A DNA stretch of 64,000 bases, from the NCBI GenBank assembly GCA_036417435.1, contig CM070899.1:173629494-173693493 (forward strand), written 5' to 3'. This stretch comes from Inia geoffrensis (lineage: Eukaryota; Chordata; Mammalia; Artiodactyla; Iniidae). How positions within the stretch are numbered: position 1 is the first letter of the stretch; every line of letters begins with the position of its first letter. A model generated the notes under the pieces. It saw only the letters and a list, made by a program, of their open reading frames with translations. It was not told the DNA's origin and searched no databases. The position numbers and the translations under genes were made by a program. Of the stretch, positions 36,495-48,566 are shown one piece after another.

Positions 36495-36662
36495 TAACGT
36501 TGGAAATTATAGTTTAGCCTTCTTATCCTCAATTGCCACATTTGAAAATGGAGATAACATTTCTTACAATGTTGTTATGAATATTAGAGATAATATTCAT
36601 AAAATCCTTAGCACAAAGCACAGCATATAGGAGGTGATTAATAAATAGTAGTTATCATTATG
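36495..36662 (+). repeat. MIR element
   Basis: 'aaaatggagataacatttct', 'gttgttatgaatattagag', 'ccttagcacaaagcacagca' and 'taggaggtgattaataaat' give a good sense MIR 3' half. Confidence 0.75.
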
Positions 36663-36715
36663 ATTGATTTTACCATTCATTTAAAAATTGCTCTTCAGTC
36701 ATTTTAACCATATTT

Positions 36716-36865
36716 TAATATATATATGCATATTCGTGTATATAATACTTTCATATGTACATACACAAAATATACACACATGTATATATGTAATATGTGT
36801 GAATTGTGCAACACATACGTAACATATATACACATACACATGCACACAGGTACATACACACAAAT
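36716..36865. repeat. TA/CA-rich low-complexity tract
   Basis: Alternating purine-pyrimidine sequence rich in 'tatata', 'catgtatatatg' and 'cacacaca' motifs. It is imperfect, so less likely than the later microsatellites to be highly variable. Confidence 0.7.
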
Positions 36866-37579
36866 ACTGAAAACTAGTTTTACCCGAGTTAGATGGTATA
36901 TATTTTAAGGAAAGGGAGCCTATATTTTAATCCTGTTTTAAAAGGATTTTGCACTCTACTCACTATGAATGATGTATACTAAGTCAAAAATACATAAACC
37001 AAAACAAATTGAAACATAATATACTGCACAAATGGGAGTAGCATTTAGGCACACAAATACCGTGGATTTGTTTTGCTTCCTATTAATAGAATTTAGCTTA
37101 GATGGTCTGTTTTATTTTCCCCTTTGAATTAGATACTTGTCTCAGTTTCATTACATAGAATTTTTATTAACCAGGTCAGCAGTGTTTACAAATGGAAATT
37201 GCTTTGTTATAGGATCAAATTGTATAAAGGTAGTATTAAATTGGGATTGTGACTATAATGAATTCTGTCTATAGACATAATAGGTAAATCTTTGCTTAAA
37301 GTATTAAAAAATGTATATGTTGAACAAACTGAATAGCTACTGTCACTTTCCAAAGCAAAAGGAAAACAAAACCAGAAATGTTTATTTTCATCACGGCAAA
37401 TAGGTCCAAGGTGTTTGACTCTGTATAATAGCCTCAGTCTTGGTATCTCAAAGTTCATCAATCCAAACACAGCCCTATCCCTGTCATCCTTGTCCAGCAA
37501 CCAGAATATCAACTCATCTTCCAGTCAACCATCTCCTAGGAGGCTCTCACTCACTCACTATATGCCCTCCTCCTTGCTT

Positions 37580-38345
37580 TATGCAGTTCGTTCATACTCA
37601 CTCATTCATTTTTTTGTTCAGCCAGCAAATGTATAGTGAGTCTTTTGAAATACGTGCCAGTTTCTATCCTCTGTGGACCCTACTGACTAGCAGTGGAAAG
37701 AGTCATAATGCAAATAACCATGCAGGCAAGTATAACACGATGTTATTAAAGTCCTTTGAAGAAGAGCTGCCTGTTATGTTAAGAGGTTATAGTAGAGGGA
37801 TTTGAACAATCAAGACTTCCTGCAGGAAGTAGAGACTGAGCTGAAATCTGCAAGATTTTCAAAGAGAGAGTTCGGGAGGCAGGTGGTCCAGCATGTATAA
37901 AGTGTCTGTGGCTGATGGGGCTGGAAAAAGGCCAGTAGGTTGGTGGTGGGGAGTTGAGGGGGAGAGCATGATCAGAGAGAAGGCTGGAAAGGTGAGTAGC
38001 GAACAGACTTTGAGTTGATTCTCCATCAACTTAGCAAATTTGGTCTTTTCCCTAACTGTGATAGGTACCCATGAAAAGCTTTCAAGCAGGGTGATGATCC
38101 ACTTTGCATTTTGAAAACATCACTGGACTTGCAAAGTGGGATATGAATTTCAGGAGGACCAGAATAGATGCAGAGCAATCAGTTAGGAAGCTATTTCATT
38201 AGTCAAGGAGAGAGATGAGTATCCCTTGAGAGAAGTGGATGATTTAAGAGATATTTAGAAGGTAAAATGAGAAACTGTTAGTGATTGATTGAATATGGGA
38301 AATGAGGGAGAAACAGGGATCAAGGGGGACTACTGAATTTCTCCC
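37580..38345 (+). repeat. Ancient mammalian interspersed repeat, family not assigned
   Basis: An ordered series of phrases, 'ggcaggtggtccagcatg', 'tgtctgtggctgatgggg', 'tacccatgaaaagctttcaa', 'gcagggtgatgatccacttt', 'gcaatcagttaggaagctat' and 'agtcaaggagagagatgagt', matches a dispersed old mammalian repeat. A 121-codon frame at 37440-37805 overlaps it and is best explained by chance. Part of the start may be L2. Confidence 0.5.
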
Positions 38346-38393
38346 AGGTTCTCTTTTATCACTACTCACATTCCCTTTTTGCTCTACGTTTTG

Positions 38394-38596
38394 TTTTTTT
38401 TTTGCGGTATGCAGGCCTCTCACTGTTGTGGCCTCTCCCGTTGCGGAGCACAGGCTCCGGATGCGCAGGCCCAGCGGCCATGGCTCAGGGGCCTAGCCGC
38501 TCCGCGGCACGTGGGATCTTCCTGGACCAGGGCACGAACCCACGTCCCCTGCATCGGCAGGCGGACTCTCAACCACTGCTCCACCAGGGAAGCCCG
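38394..38596 (-). mobile_element. CHR-type SINE (cetacean), near-perfect TSD
   Basis: A short-form SINE closely similar to the one at 14652-14853: 'ggcctctcactgttgtggcc', 'ggagcacaggctccgga', ending 'accagggaagcccg'. tgctctac(g/c)ttttg flanks it at 38380-38393 and 38597-38610 with one mismatch. The T-run at 38394-38403 is its tail. Confidence 0.93.
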
Positions 38597-39149
38597 TGCT
38601 CTACCTTTTGCAACTCATAAACTACCCTATATTTAGTATAGAGCTTAGATATTTTCACAGGGCATTTCATTCCTTATATCTCCTTTTGAAAACTGAAATT
38701 TGGTTCTCCCTTAATTTCAACATTTCTTCCATAGCCATCTGGAGTGGAGGGTTCAGCCTTCCAATTCCCATAAGCCGTGGTGTCCAGAAAATTGTCAACA
38801 TTCTTGCCACTCATTTCAGGTTAATACTCCTCAAAGGAGCTTCAGCCTTTGGATTTCCCAATTATAGTACAACTTTACTACTTCAACCCTTTCTTTAACC
38901 TGGGGTAAGGCCCTGGGGCGTTTAGGCCTTTGTTCTAGCCTATTTCTTTTTAAAGTAAAACAAATATTTATTTCATTACACACACACATGGTATAACCAA
39001 AAAGGGGCATAGATTAAAAAATCATTTTCTTCTGACTTCAGTCTTTATGTTGCTAATTCCAGAGGAATTGTTTATTGCTTATGTATCTTTCCAGAGACGT
39101 TCAATAAATACATGGGCACACGTGTATGTTGTGCCTGTGTATGTATTCC

Positions 39150-39365
39150 TCTTTTTCACTTTAAAAATCTTGTTGTTCATTTGTAGCCAAAGTAAATTTC
39201 GGGTGCATCAAAGGTTTAAAATCTTTAAAAAAGTGAATCATATAACATATAGTAATCGTATAACACTAGAAAACATATGGAAGATTTTTATTTAATGTTG
39301 GATTGTCAAAAACCATTCAAAGAAGGATTGAAAAATTTGACTGCATAAAAGTACAAAATATAATT
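39150..39365 (+). mobile_element. Old LINE-1-like fragment
   Basis: 'gggtgcatcaaaggtttaaa', 'gtaatcgtataacactagaa' and 'gaaaaatttgactgcataa' recall the end of L1 ORF2/3' UTR in sense. It is short and diverged. Confidence 0.4.
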
Positions 39366-40714
39366 TTCCTAAAGTGATTTTTATCTTGAGATTTAGCCCT
39401 AGGTCATACTTGTGGCTCTAGCTCTGTGTTATGGCAGCAGCTCCATTTGCGATGTCTTACATAAAAATAATTCTCTGTAAATATGCAAAGCCTCTATTAG
39501 GTACACTGAAAGAAAACAAAGGATTATTATAGTTTACATTTCCTGACAGCAAAAATAATCCACTGGAGTGTCTTCATGTCCCTTCTCTGATAGTTGAATT
39601 TAAGACTTCAGAAAATGATGGTGCTTAATGATTAAACTCATTACCTTACTAGATATGATACACTCAAAACTCAAGGTATGCAAATTGTTCACCACCAAGA
39701 CATTAGAAATTTTCTCCAAGTCACAATTATTAAGAAACCTTTATCTTTATAGGTTCCTTTGTATTTCTTATTTGTGTGCTCTTCTAATAGAATCAGGTGA
39801 ATGTTAGCATGTAATGTCAGCCTAACATTTCTTCGATGTAAAGTATTAAAAATGAGTAATGAAGAAGTTGAGAAATAAACTGTTCTTTCTGAAAATATCT
39901 TTTTGAATGAACATGAGTGGTAACTTTGTTAGTATAAATTTTGTCACGCTGATCAAGACAGTTAGAAAGTGCTCTTTGAGTATTTGGATTGCTTCTATTT
40001 GGAATGAAGAAGATGCAGGCTGCAGGCACAATATTTTGGCTAATAGGCAGTTTGTTCCCAGTTGAGGGCTGAGCCTATGGCTCGTAAGCATTGCCCAGGA
40101 AACAGGTAAGTATGGAATGCTGCTGTTCTAAACTAAAGCCTCAGCAGTACTGCAGTCACAGTCAGTTGGAATCACGTTAGTTCCTTCTCCTTAAACCCTG
40201 GAGGCTTCTTTTCTGTTTAGACTTCCTTCCATGCTTTCCTCTTTTTCTTAATGCAAATCATGACTCCTCTACCCGTTTTGTTTTGTTTTGTCAATTCTCT
40301 AAGGCTACCATGATCTATTTTATGGAATTTCTTTCCACGTATTCTCTCCTTCATGCTAACATTAGCATGGAGATCCCACAGCAACTTGGTATTTTCAAGT
40401 TTTTGCTGCAAGTTACTCTGGGAAAATACCAAGATGCTTAAAAAATAACAAATAGGAAGGGCTTTCAAATGTTTCAGCATCTCCCAAAGCACCTGGTCTG
40501 CCATGTTTTACCTACTGCAAAGACAATAACCAGAAGGGTTTTATTTTCTATCCTCATATCACCTAGAAGGTTTTGCTGCTCCACTGAACTCTCTTGCCAC
40601 ATAAATAGAATTACAAAGTGAGAAAAAGAAACGCAGCCCCTGACATTCAGGACCTGGCCTGGAACTGTCAGCTAGGCCTTGGGGTTGCTACGAGCTGGTG
40701 TTTCTCCTGTTTAA

Positions 40715-41190
40715 TGTAAACAATTTCACAGGGTGTCAGCATCAGACAAAGCCATTCTGGTACCTTGATGGAGCAAGACGAAAATAAGATCACTCTGTGA
40801 CTGTGCTTGAACACAGACGAAACATGGACATTGTTTCAGCAAAAAGAATGACCAAACGTTCAGCTATCTTTACTCATATGAATGAAACCTGTTCCTAACC
40901 AATTATAACTTTAGCCTATTCTAGTCTTCCCTTTGTTATATAAGAATTATTAAGATACCTGCTTCCTGACAGCACCCAATCTGGAGCAAAACTCCACTTT
41001 CTTGGAGCCTCCCCAAAATAAGCTAACCACAGCCCTAACTCTATAAGTCATTTCTGATACTCTCTTACTGAGCTGCCTTGTGGTTCCCGAGGGTATTGTT
41101 CTCCATCGCTACAATGAATAATAAACCCAACTTCCTTTCACCTATAGGTGTGTGCCTTGTAGTCCTTTGCTGGAGGGCAGTGGTACCAGA
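40715..41190 (+). mobile_element. Solo LTR candidate (ERV class I-like)
   Basis: The layout is LTR-like. A U3-like stretch begins near 'tgtaaacaatttcacaggg'. A TATA-like 'gttatataagaatt' lies at about 40937. A C-rich region follows with 'tcttggagcctccccaaaat'. The polyadenylation signal AATAAA is at 41120-41125. A 'tgtgtgccttgtagtcc' U5-like tail follows. No internal retroviral sequence adjoins it. Ends and family are uncertain. Confidence 0.55.
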
Positions 41191-41289
41191 GAGATAATGG
41201 GGCAAGACTGTACAGTATGTGTGGGCCACTTCAGGGATTGAGGTTTTTACACTGAGTGAGATGGGGTGCCATTGGAAGACTTTACTTTT

Positions 41290-42590
41290 TTAACTTTCAA
41301 AATTTTATATTTAAAAAATTTTTGTAGTAGTTTCGAATTGAGAGAGACATTGCAAGAACTATACAGAGAACTCAAACATATACTACATACAGATTCACAG
41401 ATTATTATCAGTTTGCCCATTCATTTTATATATAAACTTACTTTCTTCTGAGTCATTTCAGAGTAAATTGCAGACATCATCACGTCCTTTTACCTCTAAA
41501 TAATCCATAGTCTGTTTTCTAAAATAGAGGACAGTCACTTAATGTATAATGATTAAATCAGAGAATTTAATATTTATACAATATTATTATCCAATTTGTA
41601 GGCCTCATTCAGACTTTGCCAATTGCCCCAAAAATATCCTTTATGTAATTTTTGCTTTTTACCTGAATCATAGATGAACACATTGAGCACATCTATGCTA
41701 ACTGCTTTAACTTCTTTGAAAATTCCATCATTTCTGTCATATCTATTTTTGCTTCTATTGACTAATTTTTTCAGGATCCAATCAAGGCTCATGCATTACA
41801 TTTAGTTTTTATGTAGCTCTAGATTTCTTTAATCTATAACAATTACTCAGCCTTTCTTTGTCTTTTTTGACATTGATATCTTTGAGAAGTATAGGCCTTT
41901 TATTTTGTAGAATATCCCTCAATTCGTGTTTTTTGATTTCTCCTCATAATTAGATTCAGTTTATGCATTTTTGGGTGAAAATGACTTGTCAGCTTTTATG
42001 GAAATTAGTTGATCATATATTTGTGAGTCTATTTCTGAACTGTACATCCAGATCCACTAAGCAATCTGTTGGTACATAAGTCAGTACCATACAGTGTTAA
42101 TTTTTATAACTTTATAGTGTTTATAGAAACCAGGTACTGTAAGTCTGCCAACTTTTTAGCTAATGTAGGTGCTTTGCATTTCCATACACATTTTAGAATC
42201 ATTTTGTTAATTTATACAAAATCCTACTGAAATTTTGATTGGGGTTATATTGATATTATTATAGTTAAATTTGGAGAGAATTGAGTTCTTAACAATACTG
42301 AGTTTTATAATCCATAAAACTGATATGTATCTCCATCTATTTAGGGTCTCTTTTCCTATCAGTATTTTGTAGTTATCAGTGTAAAGGCTGGGCATGTATT
42401 TTGTTAAATTTATCCCTAGAATTTCACGTTTGGGGATGCCATTTTAAAGGATTTTTTAAAAATTTCAGATTCCAGTTATTTATTTCTAGCATATGGAAAT
42501 GTAATTGATTTTTGTATATTGATGATATGTAACCTTGCTAAACTTACTTGCTGGTACAAATAGCTTTTTTGTAGATTTTGTAGGATTGTA
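41290..42590 (-). mobile_element. Old LINE-1 (L1M) 3' UTR and ORF2 end
   Basis: The 3' UTR part has 'gagtaaattgcagacatcat', 'ccaatcaaggctcatgcatt' and 'gaatatccctcaattcgtg'. From about 41970 to 42450 it reads as the degraded C-terminal part of ORF2 on the - strand ('tagttgatcatatatttgtg', 'aaattttgattggggttata', 'ctgatatgtatctccatcta'). A 95-base block at 41671-41770 recurs at 42591-42690. Confidence 0.65.
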
Positions 42591-42979
42591 GGTGAACACA
42601 TTGAGCACGTTTATGATAGCTGCTTTAACTTCTTTGATAATTGCATCATCTCTGTTTTATCTCTATTTGCTTCTATTGACTGATTTTTCTCCTGGTTTTA
42701 GATCACATTTTCTACTTCCTCATGTGCTCTTCATTTTTAATTTGATGCTGGACATTGTGAATTCTGTGTTGCTAAGTGCTGAAGTTTGGTAAATTCCTTT
42801 AAAAAGCTTTGAACTTTGTTCTAGAGACACTTAAGTTGCTTACAGTTCTGTATGGTCCATTTAAGTCTTATTTTTAAGTCTTTGTAAAGACAGGTTTAAG
42901 ATAGAAGTTAGCAAATTTATACAATTTTTTTTAACTTAAAGGAAACTTTATTTAGTCTTCTTTTTAAAGCAGTCTAGTT
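42591..42979 (-). mobile_element. L1M-related segment, left of the SINE insertion
   Basis: 'cacattgagcacgtttatga', 'ttctattgactgatttttct' and 'gatgctggacattgtgaatt' belong to the non-coding part of old L1 elements. It continues beyond the SINE insertion at 43405. Confidence 0.5.
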
Positions 42980-42993
42980 TAAAAACAAGTTGA
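42980..42993. repeat. Target-site duplication, left copy
   Basis: taaaaacaagttga, identical to 43391-43404. Confidence 0.85.
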
Positions 42994-43390
42994 CAGACTT
43001 CCCTGGTGGCACAGTGGATGACTCTGCACTCGTAGTGCAGGGGGCCTGGGTTCGATGCCTGGTCAGGCAACTAGATCCCACATGCATGCAACTAAGAGTT
43101 CGCATGCCACAATTAAGGAGCCCACGTGTTGCAACTAAGGAGCTGGTGAGCCGCAACTTAGGAGTCCTGGAGCCACAACTAATGAGCCTGCCTGCTGCAG
43201 CTAAGACTCAGTGCAACCAAATAAATAAATAAATATTAAAAGAAAAAAAAGATGAATACGGTCTAAGAACCTAATATATAACATGGTGACTATAGCTGAT
43301 AACACTGTTGTATAATTAAAATTAATTTGCTACGAGAATTGAACTTAAGTATTCTTATCAAAAAATTTAAAAAATTAAAATAGCAATAAA
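42994..43390 (+). mobile_element. CHR SINE joined to a second 3' segment, inserted as one unit
   Basis: The 5' part (42994-43250) is a CHR-2-like SINE: 'acttccctggtggcacagtg', 'ctgggttcgatgcctgg', several 'gcaactaag' phrases, and an (AAAT)n/A tail. The 3' part (43251-43390), with 'aacatggtgactatagctga' and 'taacactgttgtataatta', is not SINE. It resembles the 3' end of old LINE-1s and itself ends A-rich. A perfect 14-bp TSD encloses both parts. Confidence 0.8.
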
Positions 43391-43404
43391 TAAAAACAAG
43401 TTGA

Positions 43405-44250
43405 GGTTAAGAAAACAGTATGTTCAGAGAGTGAATATGTTCAGCTGTGCAGGTCATATGGTCCTGACTGAAACTACTCAACTACCATTTCAATGTGAAA
43501 ATAACCATAGATAATATCAATATATAAACAAGTGGGCATGGCTAAATCCCAATAAAGTGTTATTTACTTAAACAAGTGGTAGACCAGATTTGGTCCTGAG
43601 ACTATAGTTCCAATCCATGGTCTAGAGACTACTTCCTGCTAGAGTCTCTTTGCTTGTTACTAAACTGTACCCTTTCTGGATTTCCTACTGAATGCCCTGT
43701 TTATTTGCCAAGGATTCTCCACTCTGGCTGGCAGTAACTCAAAGATATCTGGTCTTCTGTAAATTCTGGTAATTTTTCAGCTTATATCTCCTAGTTATTG
43801 TTTTCTTAGGAGTTGTTCTCTGTCTCTCTTTGTGGCTTTTACCCTGCAAACATGAAAATTAGAATTCAGCAAGGCCTTAAGCATATCTCTGGATCTCCTT
43901 AGCTACATACCTCCTGTTTCTCCACCACCCTGCCTTGCAAATTCTATCTGTCTGAGACTCTGTCTTCTCAACTCACTGCAGCCTCACTTTCTGCTGGGCT
44001 GACCATTTTGGACCTATAGTCTAGAAAGTTCCTCCAAGAAGAAGTCTGGCATGATCATAGGATCATGATCATAGGATTTGCCTTTTTCTCCCTTTCTCTA
44101 AGAGATCACAATCCTGTGCTTTCTGTTGTGCAGTATCTGCGAACACTTGTTTCATAGATTTTTCCCAGGTTTCTAGTTGTTTATGACTGGAGGATAATTT
44201 CATACCTTCTTACTCTTTCTTACTATGTGTGCTAAGAGCCAGAGTCCTGT
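43405..44250 (-). mobile_element. L1M-related non-coding segment, right of the SINE insertion
   Basis: 'ctctggctggcagtaactca', 'gaattcagcaaggccttaag', 'gtctagaaagttcctcca', 'cacaatcctgtgctttctgt' and 'gtttctagttgtttatgact' form an ordered block known from old L1 elements. A local doubled 'catgatcataggat' at about 44050-44077 is a short tandem copy. Confidence 0.5.
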
Positions 44251-44529
44251 CATTACTTATTTTGATGCTGAAATTATTTCTGACCAGTAGTTCAACCTTT
44301 CATCATAATGATGTAATTTTTGGAGAACTTCATTAATTTTTGGCACACACACACAAAAATTCCCAGGCTCATCTTGGACTTTCTTTTCCTTAGCCCCAAA
44401 CAGACCATTTTCCCAAGAAGACCTAGTTCCTTGTAATGGGGAATAGTATTTAAATAACATAGAGTTTGGGGCAGAGAAGTAACATTCAATTTATTTAAAA
44501 TATCACCATGTAAATATTTTTGTAAATAT

Positions 44530-44600
44530 TTGTGATATTTTTATTGATGTATAGATGCATAATGTGTTAATTTCTGCTGTACAGCAAAGTGATTCAGTTA

Positions 44601-44648
<48 letters not shown>

Positions 44649-44800
44649 CACACACACACACACATACACATTCTTTTTTATATTCTTTTGCATTATGGTT
44701 TATCATAGAATATTGAATATAGTTCCCTGTGCTATACAATAGGTCTTTGTTTTTTGTTTTTTATCCATTCTATATATAATAGCTTATATCTGTTAACCTC
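44530..44800 (-). mobile_element. Cetartiodactyl LINE-1 3' UTR, 5'-truncated
   Basis: 'aatttctgctgtacagcaaa', 'gtgattcagttatgtg', 'tcatagaatattgaatatag', 'ttccctgtgctatacaatag' and 'ctatatataatagcttat' are typical of the 3' end of artiodactyl/cetacean L1 on the reverse strand. A microsatellite has grown within it. Confidence 0.8.
44600..44671. repeat. Compound (TG)n(TA)n(CA)n microsatellite
   Basis: An uninterrupted run of TG, then about 17 TA units, then CA units. It is self-complementary overall, so hairpin-forming, and probably polymorphic. Confidence 0.9.
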
Positions 44801-44809
44801 AGCATGGTT

Positions 44810-46090
44810 CTTTATTGTTTAATGAACCATACAGGGCAAGGGTAGGGTGCAGAGATAAATAAGGAAAACACTGCAATACAATCACAAAAAAATGATAGTG
44901 GCTTGAGCCAAAATAGTAACAGTAGAGGTAATGAGATATATTCTAATGGTAGGATTGACAATTGACAGAATTCACTGAAAGATTACATGTGAGTTATGAG
45001 ATAAAATGTTGTATATATTATTATTACAGCTCCTAGAACTTGGGGCCATCCTCAATTACAAGATGGTCCGTCATCCAAAATTTGGTTCAGATATCAAGAC
45101 TGATGACACCCCATACACACCAAGATGGTTTGAAAATGCCTGTTACTCACATAATGAGGCTTTCTAGGAAATCAAGGTAGCTCCTAGGCATGTCCAAAAG
45201 TAGTTTTAGAGAACGAGGGAAGAAAACTGGGATAGAGTTTTATGGTGGTTAGGTGGTGGGACCTGGCTGAGGATTCCTGTGCACAGGTAGGGGCTTGCGT
45301 AGTTTGAATCTTCTACCAACAGGGGGAGCACCTGGACTTTCTTACCAGCTTTCCCAGATGTGGAACACAATGGGAAGGGCTCTCAGCAATCAAGTCATCC
45401 ATCAAAAAGTGGAGTCAGACTCTACCATACAGAGCTCCTTACAAGATATTTTTTCTCTGAATAACTGCAGTTGCCATTAATACAGATGAGAAAGACTGTT
45501 CAGTGAGAAAGTTTGGAGGGGAAGAATCAGAGTTTGAATTTAAGCGTATTAAGTTTCAGATGTCTCTAAGGTTTACATGGGAGGTTTTTAACTTTTATAA
45601 TTTGTTCTTTCTTACAAAATTAAACTTCCTATCAACAGGGTCACTGCCTAATTTGAACATTTTTTTCTGTAAAAATGAACACAGTTTCGTAAGAGCCTTA
45701 CTCTCAGAATCATTTAAAGGTATACACCCTACTTTCAAGTAGCTGATTTCTTTGGACAAAGCAACAGGCATGGAAAATCATTTAGAAATAGGTAAATAAC
45801 ATTAGCTGATAACGTCCCTTGATGTTTACCAAAAGTGTTTTTTGTTATTTTATGAATAGAATGCATTATAGCAGTGAAATTTTCTTTATTAACATGGAGG
45901 ACTTTCTGTTCAAAATTAATCTTGGGTAATATTTGAATTACTGTATTTTTAAATTATGCAGGTATTTATGTTTTAGATCGATAAAACTTAATCACTGTGA
46001 CTATCTTAAAATACTAGCTATATTGATTGTGGAATATATCGGGCTCTATGTTTCCATTTAGGAACACGTCCAAATTATTTTCTTGTGTGT
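44810..46090. other. Unassigned intronic DNA
   Basis: I see no exon or nameable repeat. It lies upstream of the MALRD1 exons and is probably intron. Confidence 0.4.
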
Positions 46091-46093
46091 TTT

Positions 46094-46176
46094 AAAAGAA
46101 TTAGATTTTAGCTTGATTCACTTGCTTTGGAGAAAAGAATTAGATTTTAGCTTGATTCACTTGCTTTGGAGAAAAG
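46094..46176. repeat. Perfect 39-bp tandem duplication
   Basis: The 39 bases starting aaaagaattagattttagct occur twice without a mismatch (46094-46132 and 46133-46171), followed by the first five bases of a third copy. A perfect match in otherwise unique sequence suggests a recent event. Confidence 0.95.
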
Positions 46177-46404
46177 CATTTTTAAAACCAGTAAATTTGT
46201 TTTTACTCCCCAAACAAATTGGAATTGACAGAATCAATACAAATTTCAATTGTATAACATCAAATGATCTAGTAATTCCTCAGGTTCTCAACAGATCCAT
46301 GAGAGATACTGCATCTAGTAGTCAACACCACCATTTCTGTCCCTCGGTGGTCTTGTGTTTGCGATAGTTGACTTATCACCGCTCTTCGAGTCAGTGGATT
46401 TTTA

Positions 46405-46560
46405 AAAAATAATTCTGAAGACAACAGACCTGGGTCCAAATTGCATTTCTGCTCTTGAAAAACCAGCAAGTCATTTAACATCTATAATCCTCAGTTTTCT
46501 CATCTATAAATGAGAGGGTTAATGTAAGTGATCTTCATTTCCATTAAAGCTCAAAAATGC
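46405..46560 (+). repeat. MIR element
   Basis: 'cagacctgggtccaaattgc', 'aagtcatttaacatctataa', 'cctcagttttctcatctata' and 'aaatgagagggttaatgtaa' give an unmistakable sense MIR core. Confidence 0.8.
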
Positions 46561-47354
46561 TTTAATGTGACAATTCTGAGTCAGGCTCTGTAATTGAAAC
46601 ATCAAAGGTATTTTGTCTTAACCTCCAATCTGCTAGCTGAACTGGGCACCTAAATAAAAATAGTTTAACCCCACACTGCAAGAAAAGAAAATGGTAGCAA
46701 TTAACCCAGACAAGAAAGTTTTGTTAGCGACAGAATGCATGGTTGAAACTTATTTTCAAAGGCTTTGCAAGTGTAAAGGCCATTTAATTAGGCAATCTTG
46801 AGTGTGCAGTCCAAGAAGAGTTCAGCGCACAAAATGGCTAGGAGGCTTCAGACCACCAGCCTCCTCCCCAGTGGTTTCTACATGGCCTTCCATTCCTCTC
46901 CCGCCACTTCTTCTCTCTTAGCCATCTATTTTCTAAAATGTGACACCGATCCAGAACATAAAAGCTCTTCTATGAGATTTTATCAGCAGGAGTTTCCAAT
47001 TCCCAGAACACCTTCCATTAAATCCCTGAATCATTTCCTACCTCTAATGCGCACCAATCCTCAATCTTCAGACACTCTGCCTCAGGCCATGGAAGCTACC
47101 ATCTAAAAATGAAGTAGAAAGTGGTATTACCAGCTCCCCTAACTGGCAGACAAGGAAGATGGGAAGGAAAACACTTTCAGATACTATAGTGTCACAAAGC
47201 AAATGTGAAGCTGATGTCCCAAGCTGGATCTCGGAACAGCTTTTCCTGCTGAAATATTGTCACCCATGGTGGTTATGTTCTATTGTAATATTGGAGCAGG
47301 ACAACAATAGTACCTTGACTGTGCATATTGAACTGGTTTATCATGTCCAAAACA

Positions 47355-47445
47355 CTTTCGCTCATTCATTTATTTAACTAATATTTACTGATTGCCTATG
47401 AAGGGCCAGGCACTGTTCTAGGCACTGGTGATATAAACAAGTCTC
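47355..47445 (-). repeat. L2 3'-end fragment
   Basis: 'atttaactaatatttactga', 'gggccaggcactgttctagg' and 'cactggtgatataaacaag' match the reverse complement of the L2 3' end. Confidence 0.65.
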
Positions 47446-47489
47446 TTTAATTAGCTTAACTTCTCTAGTTTTTACTATTTTTCTTTCTC

Positions 47490-47605
47490 TTTGGATAGGG
47501 ACACTAAAGCTCATCAAGTGTATGATCCAAGTCGCATAACTGATAAGTATCGGAATCAGTTTGAACTCAGTTGTTCAGAAGCATTGCCCTTTATCTTAAA
47601 CTCTG
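47490..47605 (-). repeat. MIR fragment
   Basis: 'ggacactaaagctcatcaag', 'gatccaagtcgcataactga' and 'tcagtttgaactcag' follow the reverse MIR core. Confidence 0.6.
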
Positions 47606-48088
47606 TGGAAAGGTCTTTATGGTAGACATTGCTTTGTCGGGAAATTGCTCCTAAAATTCCAAACAACTGACAAATAAATGTTTTGGAGAAAAAAAAATCT
47701 GTTGGAAAGTTGGATATTACTTGTATATTCATGTCCCTGCTTCTGAGGAAGTATCATATATGTTTGGCTTCTGATAAATGTTGGAGTGCAAGGATGCTGA
47801 TGGAATGCACTTTCAAACACCCTGTAATATATAAACTCTTATTACCCTAAAGATTTTGTTTCAGGATAAAAAATGGAAAGCCTCACTTTGGCTTTTATAT
47901 TTTTTGAGTATAGCTTACAGGAAGTGCTGTATTTGGGGAGGACTGGGGTACTTTCCTATATCAATAAATTGATGCTTAAATTTTTTTTTTTTTTTCATTT
48001 TGAATGATGCTTGTGAGTGATCTATAGACCAGAACCTAGAGGGGATTAGGACAGAGAGAGGTAGGGGTCAGACGCCCCAAACTCCTAA

Positions 48089-48562
<474 letters not shown>

Positions 48563-48566
48563 TAAC

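Noticed and set aside
37440..37805. 121-codon open frame on the + strand
   Set aside because: It overlaps an ancient interspersed repeat and has no known domain.
40217..40504. 95-codon open frame on the - strand beginning MADQVLWEMLKHLK
   Set aside because: I considered a processed pseudogene, but I recognise no parent protein and see no poly-A tail or TSD.
44600..44671. CRISPR-like or regulatory repeat array
   Set aside because: It is a simple dinucleotide microsatellite in a mammalian genome. No direct repeats with unique spacers occur anywhere in the window.
46798..47106. 102-codon open frame on the + strand shortly upstream of the MALRD1 exons
   Set aside because: It lacks MAM or LDLa cysteine patterns and has no convincing splice sites.
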